From Burkholderiaceae bacterium (GTDB lineage: Bacteria; Pseudomonadota; Gammaproteobacteria; Burkholderiales; Burkholderiaceae_F): DNA of 55,827 bases. Where the stretch lies: positions 1 to 55,827 of the forward strand of contig JALHMQ010000010.1 in assembly GCA_022843955.1 (NCBI GenBank). Direction: 5' to 3'. Each line of letters starts with the position of its first letter. Position 1 is the stretch's first letter. A program made the translations under genes and the position numbers. The notes under the pieces are model-generated. The model searched no databases. It saw nothing but the letters and a program-made list of their open reading frames with translations, and was not told the DNA's origin. Positions 33,986 through 41,952 of this stretch are shown one piece after another.

Positions 33986-34768
33986 TCACTGCACCAGCGG
34001 CGTGTCGGCCTGGTCGAGGGCGACGCCTTCAACGCGCGCCGCGGCCGCCAGCACCAGCAGGTACTGGCGCAATGCAGTCGCAAAGGCGAGTTGGCGCAGC
34101 GACTGCGCCACTGCGCCGCGTACCGCCTCGAACGCTGGCTGGATGCCGGGCTCGCGTGCCAGTACCTCGACCACGTGCAGCCCGAAGCGGCTGTGCACCA
34201 GGCGCGCCAGCACGCCGACGCCGGCTTGCCCAAAGATCTCGCGGGCGAACTCCGGCGCGCAGTCGGCGGCAGTGAGCCAGCCAAGTGCACCGCCATCGGC
34301 GCCGCTGGGGCAGTTGGACAGCGTGCGCGCAGCGGCGGCAAAGCGGTCGCCGGACTCGTCCGCGCCGCGCGCGCGCAGGTCGATCAGGCAGGCCTCGGCG
34401 CGCTGGCGCAGCGCGGTCACGTCGACCCCGGGCGTGACCGCGAACAGGACGTGCCGCAACTGGACGCGCTCGCCGACCGCATGGCGCGCCGCGTGCGCAG
34501 CAAAGTGACGGCGGCACGCGGCTTCGGACGGCTCCGGCACCGCCAGTTCGCGCTCGAGCAGCGCCTCGATCGCCTGTGCGGCGGCCTCGCTGATCACGCC
34601 GGCCGCCGGCAGCGGATCGTTGGTCGGCAGCAAACCGGCGCCGATCGCCGCCTGGCGCAGCAACTCGGTGCAGGCGCGCTGGCGCAGTTCGCCAGAGTCC
34701 AGCACCTCGGCGGCGTTGTTCAGCGGCACCTCGTTGATGCGCGCAAGGGCAGGGGTCTCGATGGTCAT
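33986..34768 (-). CDS. Parvulin-type peptidyl-prolyl isomerase in the nar operon
   Basis: A 260-residue protein with a PpiC/rotamase domain (about 105-210): L-R-H-V-L-F-A-V, a central D-x-x-D region, G-G-A-L-G-W-L and the closing R-F-G-L-H-V-V-E-V. The N-terminal part has the short helical arrangement of NifM/NarM-like chaperones rather than a signal peptide, so it is cytosolic. The ATG at 34768 has AGGA upstream; a GTG at 34780 would overlap the narI stop. Gene order narI-parvulin recurs in denitrifying betaproteobacteria, suggesting help in folding or maturation of NarGHI. That role is inferred. Confidence 0.85.
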   Translation of the reverse strand: MTIETPALARINEVPLNNAAEVLDSGELRQRACTELLRQAAIGAGLLPTNDPLPAAGVISEAAAQAIEALLERELAVPEPSEAACRRHFAAHAARHAVGERVQLRHVLFAVTPGVDVTALRQRAEACLIDLRARGADESGDRFAAAARTLSNCPSGADGGALGWLTAADCAPEFAREIFGQAGVGVLARLVHSRFGLHVVEVLAREPGIQPAFEAVRGAVAQSLRQLAFATALRQYLLVLAAAARVEGVALDQADTPLVQ

Positions 34769-34776
34769 CGCTGTCC

Positions 34777-35589
34777 TCACGAGGCCACACGGGCGGCGGC
34801 GCCCACGCCGCTGGGTTGCGCTGCGGGCTGCGGCGCGGGCACTGCCGGCTTGGGCTCATGCGTTGGCGGCGTCGCGCGTGGTTCCCTGCGGCCGGCCGGC
34901 AGATTGAGCCGGCGCGACCGCACCAGCTGGTACGGCCGGAACAGGTAGGCAACGGTGGCGAAACCGCTCCACACGTGCACCAGCCGGCTGAACGGGAAGA
35001 GCAGGAAGATCGTCATGCCGAGCAGCATGTGGGCCAGGAAGTGCCACTGGATGCCGACCAGCTGCGTGGCGTCCGGCCGCAAGGTGACGATGCCCTGCAG
35101 GTAGTTGGCCAGCGTCAGCATCGTCTGCGGGTCCTTCACGTGGCTGAGCGAGGCGGGCAGCGTGGCCAGGCCGATCGTCAGCTGCACCCACAGGATGATC
35201 AGCACCGCCAGGTCGGTGCGATGGCTGGTCAGGCGGATGCGCGGGTCGAACAGGCGCCGGTGCAGCAGCATGGTCAGGCCGATGAAGCAGGCCAGGCCAG
35301 CGATGCCGCCGGCCACCACGGCAAGCAGCTGTTTCTGCGACGCGGTCATCACCAGTTCGTAGACGAAGTGCGGCGTGAGCTGGCCGAACAGATGGCCGAA
35401 GAAAAGGAACAGGATGCCGAAGTGGAACAGATTGCTGCCCCAGCGCAGCTGACGCGTGCGCAGCAGCTGCGACGAGTCGCTCTTCCATGTGTACTGGTCA
35501 CGGTCGAAGCGCGCCAGGCTGCCCATGAAGAACACCGCCAGACACACGTACGGGTAGACGACGAACAGGATGTTGTAGAGGGTGGACAT
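34777..35589 (-). CDS. narI: Respiratory nitrate reductase gamma subunit
   Basis: A 270-residue membrane cytochrome b that takes electrons from quinol and passes them to NarH. Five transmembrane helices are visible. The two b-hemes should be held by His56, His66, His187 and His205, at almost the same numbers as in E. coli NarI. E. coli NarI is 225 residues; the extra 45 form a Pro/Ala-rich C-terminal cytoplasmic tail. The gene starts 11 bases after the narJ stop and ends next to the parvulin start, so it is part of one operon. Confidence 0.96.
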   Translation of the reverse strand: MSTLYNILFVVYPYVCLAVFFMGSLARFDRDQYTWKSDSSQLLRTRQLRWGSNLFHFGILFLFFGHLFGQLTPHFVYELVMTASQKQLLAVVAGGIAGLACFIGLTMLLHRRLFDPRIRLTSHRTDLAVLIILWVQLTIGLATLPASLSHVKDPQTMLTLANYLQGIVTLRPDATQLVGIQWHFLAHMLLGMTIFLLFPFSRLVHVWSGFATVAYLFRPYQLVRSRRLNLPAGRREPRATPPTHEPKPAVPAPQPAAQPSGVGAAARVAS

Positions 35590-35600
35590 CGACAGGCTCC

Positions 35601-36290
35601 TCAGGCGGCGCGGTGCGGGCTGGGCCGCCGGGCTGCTGGGCGGACAACATGGATGGGTTGGGGTTGGCCGGGCTTGCTCTGTCCGGCACTCGAGCAGCCG
35701 CCGAAAGCTTCAGGCTCGGCCCAGCTGTCGTCGAGCGCCGGCTCCTCGATCAACTGCACCGGCTCGGCGCGCTCGCCGGCGATGTCGAGTACGGCTGCGA
35801 GCACGCTGGCGTAGCCGCTGTTGCGCTGGATGAGCGCGCTGAAGATCGCGCGCACGATGTGTGCGATCTCGGCAAGAAAGGCGCGGGCGGCAGCGGGTGG
35901 TTGCGTGCTGGCGTACTCCAGCACCACCGGCAGGTAGTCCGGCAGCTCGCCCGGCGCCATGAGCAGGCCGGCGCGTTCGTACGTCTGCCCCAGGTCGATC
36001 ATCGCCGGCCCGCGGTCGCGGCTATCGCCGTGCACATGCTCGAACAGGTGCAGCGCGGTCTGTCGGCTGCGGTCAAAGAGGTCGACGTAGTCGGACTCGA
36101 CGCGCAGCGGCGGCTGCATCGCCAGCCGCGTTGCGAGTTGGTCGAGTTCGTCGAGGCGGCTGGCCGGCAGCACGGCTTCCGTGCGCAGCGCGTCGATCAG
36201 CGCGGGCAGCGCGGCGCGCAACTCGGCGTCCGGGTAGCGCAGCAGCCAGGCCAGTGCGCGCAGGGTGTGCGTGATTTTCCGATTGCTCAT
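35601..36290 (-). CDS. narJ: Nitrate reductase molybdenum cofactor assembly chaperone
   Basis: A 229-residue TorD/NarJ-family chaperone that binds the NarG N-terminus and guides cofactor insertion before membrane docking. Conserved parts are L-A-W-L-L-R-Y-P, Y-V-D-L-F-D-R-S-R, L-F-E-H-V-H-G-D-S-R-D-R-G-P-A-M and L-P-D-Y-L-P-V-V-L-E-Y. The C-terminal 45 residues are a variable Pro/Arg-rich tail with a Cys. The start at 36290 gives the usual N-terminus. It is separated from narH by 139 GC-rich bases, an unusually wide gap for this operon. Confidence 0.95.
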   Translation of the reverse strand: MSNRKITHTLRALAWLLRYPDAELRAALPALIDALRTEAVLPASRLDELDQLATRLAMQPPLRVESDYVDLFDRSRQTALHLFEHVHGDSRDRGPAMIDLGQTYERAGLLMAPGELPDYLPVVLEYASTQPPAAARAFLAEIAHIVRAIFSALIQRNSGYASVLAAVLDIAGERAEPVQLIEEPALDDSWAEPEAFGGCSSAGQSKPGQPQPIHVVRPAARRPSPHRAA

Positions 36291-36429
36291 GTCAGTGCTC
36301 CATCGGCGACCGCGGTGCGGCCGCCGCATAACGAGAACGAAAACCCAAGGCCGCGGCGGATCCGGCTTGGCCGGTCGGCCGGCGGCGCCGCCTGCGGGGA
36401 GGCGCCGACTGCGCTTCGGGACGAGACCA
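36291..36429. other. 139-base GC-rich spacer between narH and narJ
   Basis: This spacer contains overlapping inverted repeats such as GGCGGCGCCGCC and GGCGCC...GGCGCC (about 36380-36410). It resembles the palindromic material seen inside narG and hemF but shares no long exact match that I can see. It could be a repeat element, an RNA-processing or stability hairpin, or simple GC-rich drift. No gene is evident. Confidence 0.4.
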
Positions 36430-37953
36430 TCACACCTCCGCCTTGATCGGGATCGTGCGTTTCTTCTCGCTGCCGAACAGGCTCGTCTCCGTCGTGCCCT
36501 CCGAGCAGCCGTTGCCGAACGAGAAGCCACAGCCGCCGCGCACGTTGAACGCGTTCTCCGCGTACTCACGGTGCGTGGTCGGAATGACGAAGCGGTCCTC
36601 GTAGTTGGCGATGGCCATCACCTGGTACATCTCGCCGACCTGCGCCTTGTTCAGGCCGACCTGCTGCAGCGCGGCCGTGTTCTCGACGCCGTCGACATGC
36701 ACGCTGCGCTGGTAGGCACGCATCGCCAGCATCCGTTCGAGTGCGCGCACCACCGGACCGGTGTCGCCGGCGGTCAGCAGGTTGGCCAGGTACTTGACCG
36801 GGATGCGCAGCTGGTTGACGTCCGGGATCTCGCCGTTGGTGCCGACGTGGCCGGCGTTGGCGGCGGCGCTGATCGGCGACAGCGGCGGCACGTACCAGAC
36901 CATCGGCAGCGTGCGGTACTCGGGGTGCAGCGGCAGCGCCACGCGCCAGTCCACCGCCATCTTGTAGACCGGGCTTGCCTTGGCAGCGTCGAGCCAGTTG
37001 TCGGGTATGCCGTCGGCGCGAGCCTGCGCGATCACCTTCGGATCGTTCGGGTCGAGGAAGATGTCCAGCTGCGCCTGATACAGGTCGCGGTCATGCTCGA
37101 CGCTGGCGGCCTGCGCGATGCGGTCGGCGTCGTACAGCAGCACGCCCAGATACCGGATGCGGCCGACGCAGGTCTCCGAACACACGGTCGGCTGGCCGGC
37201 CTCGATGCGTGGGTAGCAGAAGATGCACTTCTCGGCCTTGCCGCTCTTCCAGTTGTAATAGATCTTCTTGTACGGACAGCCCGAGACGCACATGCGCCAG
37301 CCGCGGCACTTGTCCTGGTCGATCAGCACGATGCCGTCTTCCTCGCGCTTGTAGATCGAGCCTGACGGGCACGAGGCCACACAGGTCGGGTTCAGGCAGT
37401 GCTCGCACAGGCGCGGCAGGTACATCATGAAGGTGTTCTCGAACTGGCCGTAGATCTCCTTCTGCACGTCGTCGAAGTTCTTGTCCTTCGAGCGCTTGGA
37501 GAACTCGCCACCGAGGATCTCCTCCCAGTTCGGACCCCATTCGATCTTCTCCATCCGCTGGCCGGTGATCAGCGAGCGCGGACGTGCAGTGGGCTGGTGC
37601 TTCATCTCCGGCGCCGAATGAAGATGCTCGTAGTCGAAGGTGAACGGCTCGTAGTAGTCGTCGATCTGCGGCATGCGCGGATTGGCGAAGATCTTGCTGA
37701 GCAGGTGCCACTTGCCGCCCTGGCGCGGCACGATCGAGCCGTCGCCCTTGCGGACCCAGCCGCCGCGCCAGGTGTCCTGGTTCTCCCACTCCTTCGGGTA
37801 GCCGATGCCGGGCTTGGTCTCGACGTTGTTGAACCAGGCGTACTCCACACCCGGCCGGCTGGTCCAGACGTTCTTGCAGGTGACGCTGCAGGTGTGGCAG
37901 CCGATGCATTTGTCCAGGTTCAGGACCATGCCGATCTGTGCACGAACTTTCAT
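36430..37953 (-). CDS. narH: Respiratory nitrate reductase beta subunit
   Basis: A 507-residue iron-sulfur protein that carries electrons from NarI to NarG. The first cluster motif has Cys16, Cys19, Cys22 and Cys26 (C-I-G-C-H-T-C-S-V-T-C). The second group contains C-E-H-C-L-N-P-T-C-V-A-S-C-P. The third has C-R-G-W-R-M-C-V-S-G-C-P, where Trp replaces a Cys as expected for the [3Fe-4S] cluster, and the last is C-I-F-C-Y...C-S-E-T-C. The length is close to E. coli (512). An AAGGAG site precedes the ATG, 29 bases after the narG stop. Confidence 0.97.
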   Translation of the reverse strand: MKVRAQIGMVLNLDKCIGCHTCSVTCKNVWTSRPGVEYAWFNNVETKPGIGYPKEWENQDTWRGGWVRKGDGSIVPRQGGKWHLLSKIFANPRMPQIDDYYEPFTFDYEHLHSAPEMKHQPTARPRSLITGQRMEKIEWGPNWEEILGGEFSKRSKDKNFDDVQKEIYGQFENTFMMYLPRLCEHCLNPTCVASCPSGSIYKREEDGIVLIDQDKCRGWRMCVSGCPYKKIYYNWKSGKAEKCIFCYPRIEAGQPTVCSETCVGRIRYLGVLLYDADRIAQAASVEHDRDLYQAQLDIFLDPNDPKVIAQARADGIPDNWLDAAKASPVYKMAVDWRVALPLHPEYRTLPMVWYVPPLSPISAAANAGHVGTNGEIPDVNQLRIPVKYLANLLTAGDTGPVVRALERMLAMRAYQRSVHVDGVENTAALQQVGLNKAQVGEMYQVMAIANYEDRFVIPTTHREYAENAFNVRGGCGFSFGNGCSEGTTETSLFGSEKKRTIPIKAEV

Positions 37954-37982
37954 GTTTCAGGCTCCTTGTCGATCGGCTTGGG

Positions 37983-40900
37983 TTAGGGGTTTTCGCCCTG
38001 CGACTGGTAGGCCGTCGCGAGGTGGTCGTCGCGCGGCGTATCCAGCCAGTCGACCTGCTTCATCTTGCGCACCACGACGAACTCGTCGCGGTTGGTGCCG
38101 ATGGTCCCGTAGTAGTTGAAGCCGTAAGACAGCTGCGCATAGCCGCCGATCATGTGGGTCGGCTTGGTGACGATGCGCGTGACCGAGTTGTGGATGCCGC
38201 CGCGCACGCCCGTGATTTCAGAACCCGGCGTGTTGATCATCTTTTCCTGCGCGTGGTACATCATCGTCATGCCGGGGTTGACGCGCTGGCTCACCACCGC
38301 GCGCGCCGCGATCGCGCCGTTGATGTTGAACAGCTCGATCCAGTCGTTGTCCTCGATGCCGGCCTGTTTCGCGTCGTCCTCGCTCAGCCAGACGACCGGT
38401 CCGCCACGGTTCAGCGTCAGCATGATCAGGTTGTCGCTGTAGGTGGAGTGGATGGCCCACTTCTGGTGCGGCGTGATGAAGTTCAGCACGATCTCCGGGT
38501 TGCCGTTGGGCTTGATGTTGTGGATACCCGAGGTCGTCTTCAGGTCCACCGGCGGCCGGTAGCTGGAGAAGCCTTCGCCGAAGGCGATCATCCACGGATG
38601 GTCCTGGTAGAACTGCTGGCGCCCGGTCAGCGTGCGCCACGGGATCAGCTCGTGCACGTTGGTATAGCCGGCGTTGTACGAGACCTTCTCGCTTTCCAGT
38701 CCCGACCACGTGGGCGAGGAGATGATCTTGCGCGGCTGCGCCACCGTGTCGCGATAGCGGATCTTCTCGTCCTCGCGATGCAGCGCCAGGTGCGCGTGCT
38801 CGCGGCCGGTGATTTTTGAGAGGGCCTCCCACGCCTTGACCGCCACGTGACCGTTGGTCTCGGGCGCCAGTTGCAGGATCACCTCGCAGGCGTCGATGTC
38901 GCTGACGATGCGCGCGCGGCCGCCGCCGTCCACGCCGTTGAGCTCGCCGAGCTGCTTGACCTCGGTGTCGGTGTTCCAGCCGATGCCCTTGCCGCCGTTG
39001 CCCAGCTTGTTCATCAGTGGCCCGAGCGAGGTGAAGCGCTTGTACACGGCCGGAAAATCGCGCTCGACCACGGTGATCTGCGGCGCGGTCTTGCCCGGGA
39101 TCAGCTCCACCTCGCCCTTCTTCCACTCCCTGACCTCGAACGGCTGCGCCAGTTCGGCCGGCGTGTCGTGCATCAGCGGCGTCAGCACGACTTCCTGCTC
39201 AACGCCCAGATGGCCCTGGCACACCTCGCTGAACGCCTTGGCAAAGCCCTTGTAGATCTCCCAGTCGCTGCGGGACTGCCATACCGGATCCACCGCTGCC
39301 GACAGCGGATGGATGAACGGGTGCATGTCGCTCGTGTTCAGGTCGTTCTTCTCGTACCAGCTCGCGGTCGGCAGCACGATGTCGCTGTACAGGCAGGTGG
39401 TGCTCATGCGGAAGTCGAGCGTGACCACCAGATCGAGCTTGCCCTCAGGCGCCTGCGCGTGCCATTTCACTTCGCTGGGGCGCGCGTCGTCCTGCCCGAG
39501 GTCCTTGCCCTGGATGCCGTTTTCGGTGCCCAGCAGGTGCTTGCAGAAATACTCGTGGCCCTTGCCGCTGGAGCCCAGCAGGTTGGAGCGCCAGACGAAC
39601 AGGTTGCGCGGCCAGTTCTGCGGTGCGTCCGGATCCTCGCAGCTCATCTGGAGCGTGCCGTCCTTGAGCGCGCGCACCGTGTAGTCCTTGGGGTCGAGGC
39701 CGGCGGCCTGCGCGTCCTTGACCACCTGCAGCGGATTGGTCTTCAACTGCGGCGCGGAGGGCAGCCACCCCATGCGTTCGGCGCGCACGTTGTAGTCGAT
39801 CAGACTGCCGCCGAACTTGGACTTGTCCGCCAGCGGCGACAGCACTTCCTGCACGCCCAGCTTCTCGTAGCGCCACTGGTCGGTGTGTGCGTAAAAGAAG
39901 CTCGTGCTGTTCTGCTGGCGCGGCGGCCGGATCCAGTCGGTGGCGAAGGCCAGTGGCACCCAGCCGGTCTGCGGCCGCAGTTTTTCCTGGCCGACGTAGT
40001 GCGCCCAGCCGCCGCCACTTTGGCCCACGCAGCCGCACATCATCAGCAGGTTGATCACGCCGCGGTAGTTCATGTCGGCGTGGTACCAGTGGTTCATCGC
40101 CGCGCCGATGATGATCATCGACTTGCCGTGCGTCTTGTCGGCGTTGTCGGCAAACTGGCGGGCAACCGTGATCACCTGGTCGCGCGGCACGCCGGTGATC
40201 TTCTCCTGCCACGCCGGCGTGTACGGGTAGTCGTCGTCGTAGTCCTTGGCGCCGCTGCCCAGCCCGCGGTCGATGCCGTACTGCGCGGCCTGCAGGTCGA
40301 ACACGGTGGCCACCAGCGCATCGGTGCCGTCGGCGAGCTTGAGCCGGACCGCGGGGACCTTGGCGCGATTCAGATCACCGTCGCGTTTGTTGTTGGGGAA
40401 GTGAGGCGTGTCGGCACCGGCGAAGTACGGGAAGGCGACCTCGACGACCTCGTGCGCCTGCTGATGTGCGTCATCCGTGCCATCCGCCCCTTCGAGCACC
40501 GACAGCTTGAGCTTGACCTCGCCGTTGCTGCGCGCCTCCTTGCTCTCGAGGTTCCACTTTCCGGCGTCGGCGCGGCCCTCCGGCCCCCAGCGGAAGCCGA
40601 TCGATCCGTTCGGCAGAACGATCTGGCCGGTGGTGTCAAAGGCGACCGTCTTCCAGTCCGGGTTGTTGCTCTGGCCGAGCGTGTCGGCGAAGTCGCTGGC
40701 GCGCAGGTACCGGTCGGGCGCCAGCACCTTGCTGCCGTCGGCCAGCGTCTGCTCCTTGAGCCGCAGCAGCAGCGGCAGGTCGGTGTAGCGGCGCGCGTAG
40801 TCGTCGAAGTAGCTGCTGCGTCTGCGTTGGCCCCCAGGGCCGCCGCTTTGCGGCGACCCGCCCCCCGAGGGGGTGCGGTCGCTTGGGAGCGGCCCGGCAC

Positions 40901-41879
40901 TCCCGCCGAAGTAGAACTCCTTCAGCGCGACGTGGCCCATGGCCATCGCCAGCGCGGCATCGGTGCCTTGCTTGGGATGCAGCCACAGATCGGCCAGCTT
41001 GGCGACCTCGGAGTAGTCGGGCGTCACCGCCACCGTCTTCGCACCCTTGTAGCGGACCTCGGTGAAGAAGTGCGCGTCCGGCGTGCGCGTCTGTGGGACG
41101 TTGCTGCCCCAGGCCATGATGTAGTTGGAGTTGTACCAGTCGGCCGATTCCGGCACGTCGGTCTGCTCGCCCCAGATCTGCGGGCTCGCCGGGGGCAGGT
41201 CGCAGTACCAGTCGTAGAAACTCATGCAGACGCCGCCGATCAGCGACAGATAGCGGCTGCCGGCGGCATAGCTGACCATGCTCATCGCCGGGATCGGCGA
41301 GAAGCCGATCACGCGGTCGGGGCCATGCTTCTTGATCGTGTAGACGTTGGCGGCGGCGACCAGTTGATTGACCTCGTCCCAGCCGGAGCGCACGAAGCCG
41401 CCCATGCCGCGCACCTGCTGGTAGTCGCGGCGCGCGGCCGGGTCTTCGACGATGCTGGCCCAGGCATCCACCGCGCTTTTGCCTGACTGCTTGGCCACCG
41501 CCAGCGCCTTGCGCCAGCGCTCCAGCAGCCGACCGCGCACCAGCGGGTACTTCAGCCGGTTGGCGCTGTACAGGTACCAGGAGTAGCTGGCGCCGCGCGC
41601 GCAGCCGCGCGGCTCGTGGTTGGGCAGGTCGGGGCGCGTGCGTGGATAGTCGGTCTGCTGCGTCTCCCAGGTGACGATGCCGCCCTTGACGTAGATCTTC
41701 CACGAGCACGAGCCGGTGCAGTTCACGCCGTGCGTGCTGCGCACGACCTTGTCGTGCGCCCAGCGGTTGCGGTAGGCGTCCTCCCAGGTGCGGTCTTCGC
41801 CGGTGGTCTTGCCATGGCCGTCGGCGAACGCTTCGGTCGGCAGCGTGAAGTGAAGCAGGCGGTCGAGAAAGTGGCTCAT
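37983..41879 (-). CDS. narG: Respiratory nitrate reductase alpha subunit, with in-frame insertion
   Basis: The catalytic subunit, which reduces nitrate to nitrite at a Mo-bisMGD centre on the cytoplasmic side. The FS0 cluster ligands are His50, Cys54, Cys58 and Cys93. The molybdenum-ligand region F-Y-D-W-Y-C-D-L-P-P-A-S-P-Q-I-W-G-E-Q is intact. The 1298-residue length exceeds E. coli NarG (1247). Much of the excess is a Pro/Gly/Ser/Arg-rich stretch at about residues 327-356, between E-F-Y-F (about 325) and Y-F-D-D-Y-A-R-R-Y-T-D (from 357), coded by palindromic repeat DNA. The frame remains open. The N-terminus M-S-H-F-L-D-R-L is the standard NarG start. Confidence 0.97.
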   Translation of the reverse strand: MSHFLDRLLHFTLPTEAFADGHGKTTGEDRTWEDAYRNRWAHDKVVRSTHGVNCTGSCSWKIYVKGGIVTWETQQTDYPRTRPDLPNHEPRGCARGASYSWYLYSANRLKYPLVRGRLLERWRKALAVAKQSGKSAVDAWASIVEDPAARRDYQQVRGMGGFVRSGWDEVNQLVAAANVYTIKKHGPDRVIGFSPIPAMSMVSYAAGSRYLSLIGGVCMSFYDWYCDLPPASPQIWGEQTDVPESADWYNSNYIMAWGSNVPQTRTPDAHFFTEVRYKGAKTVAVTPDYSEVAKLADLWLHPKQGTDAALAMAMGHVALKEFYFGGSAGPLPSDRTPSGGGSPQSGGPGGQRRRSSYFDDYARRYTDLPLLLRLKEQTLADGSKVLAPDRYLRASDFADTLGQSNNPDWKTVAFDTTGQIVLPNGSIGFRWGPEGRADAGKWNLESKEARSNGEVKLKLSVLEGADGTDDAHQQAHEVVEVAFPYFAGADTPHFPNNKRDGDLNRAKVPAVRLKLADGTDALVATVFDLQAAQYGIDRGLGSGAKDYDDDYPYTPAWQEKITGVPRDQVITVARQFADNADKTHGKSMIIIGAAMNHWYHADMNYRGVINLLMMCGCVGQSGGGWAHYVGQEKLRPQTGWVPLAFATDWIRPPRQQNSTSFFYAHTDQWRYEKLGVQEVLSPLADKSKFGGSLIDYNVRAERMGWLPSAPQLKTNPLQVVKDAQAAGLDPKDYTVRALKDGTLQMSCEDPDAPQNWPRNLFVWRSNLLGSSGKGHEYFCKHLLGTENGIQGKDLGQDDARPSEVKWHAQAPEGKLDLVVTLDFRMSTTCLYSDIVLPTASWYEKNDLNTSDMHPFIHPLSAAVDPVWQSRSDWEIYKGFAKAFSEVCQGHLGVEQEVVLTPLMHDTPAELAQPFEVREWKKGEVELIPGKTAPQITVVERDFPAVYKRFTSLGPLMNKLGNGGKGIGWNTDTEVKQLGELNGVDGGGRARIVSDIDACEVILQLAPETNGHVAVKAWEALSKITGREHAHLALHREDEKIRYRDTVAQPRKIISSPTWSGLESEKVSYNAGYTNVHELIPWRTLTGRQQFYQDHPWMIAFGEGFSSYRPPVDLKTTSGIHNIKPNGNPEIVLNFITPHQKWAIHSTYSDNLIMLTLNRGGPVVWLSEDDAKQAGIEDNDWIELFNINGAIAARAVVSQRVNPGMTMMYHAQEKMINTPGSEITGVRGGIHNSVTRIVTKPTHMIGGYAQLSYGFNYYGTIGTNRDEFVVVRKMKQVDWLDTPRDDHLATAYQSQGENP
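40812..40901. repeat. Palindromic repeat element inserted in frame inside narG
   Basis: About 90 bases (30 codons) with stacked inverted repeats: CGCCGC-TTT-GCGGCG and CCCCC-GA-GGGGG (40862-40873). The sequence resembles the interspersed element with CCCCTCGGGGGG and CGCCGCAAAGCGGCGG cores that I recognise from intergenic DNA of Comamonadaceae and relatives. On the coding strand it gives T-P-S-G-G-G-S-P-Q-S-G-G-P-G-G-Q-R-R-R. Borders are estimated from where NarG conservation breaks (residues about 327-356). Confidence 0.78.
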
Positions 41880-41952
41880 GTGTTGTCCTCGGATACGGTG
41901 TCGGGTGTTCGCTTGGCCGTGCGCGGCACGCAAGGCCTTCGCAGGTGCGGGA

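Noticed and set aside
38847-41486. Plus-strand open frame of 879 codons over narG
   Set aside because: Antisense to narG with shadow composition (A, V, H, R, L) and no motif; narG is certain.
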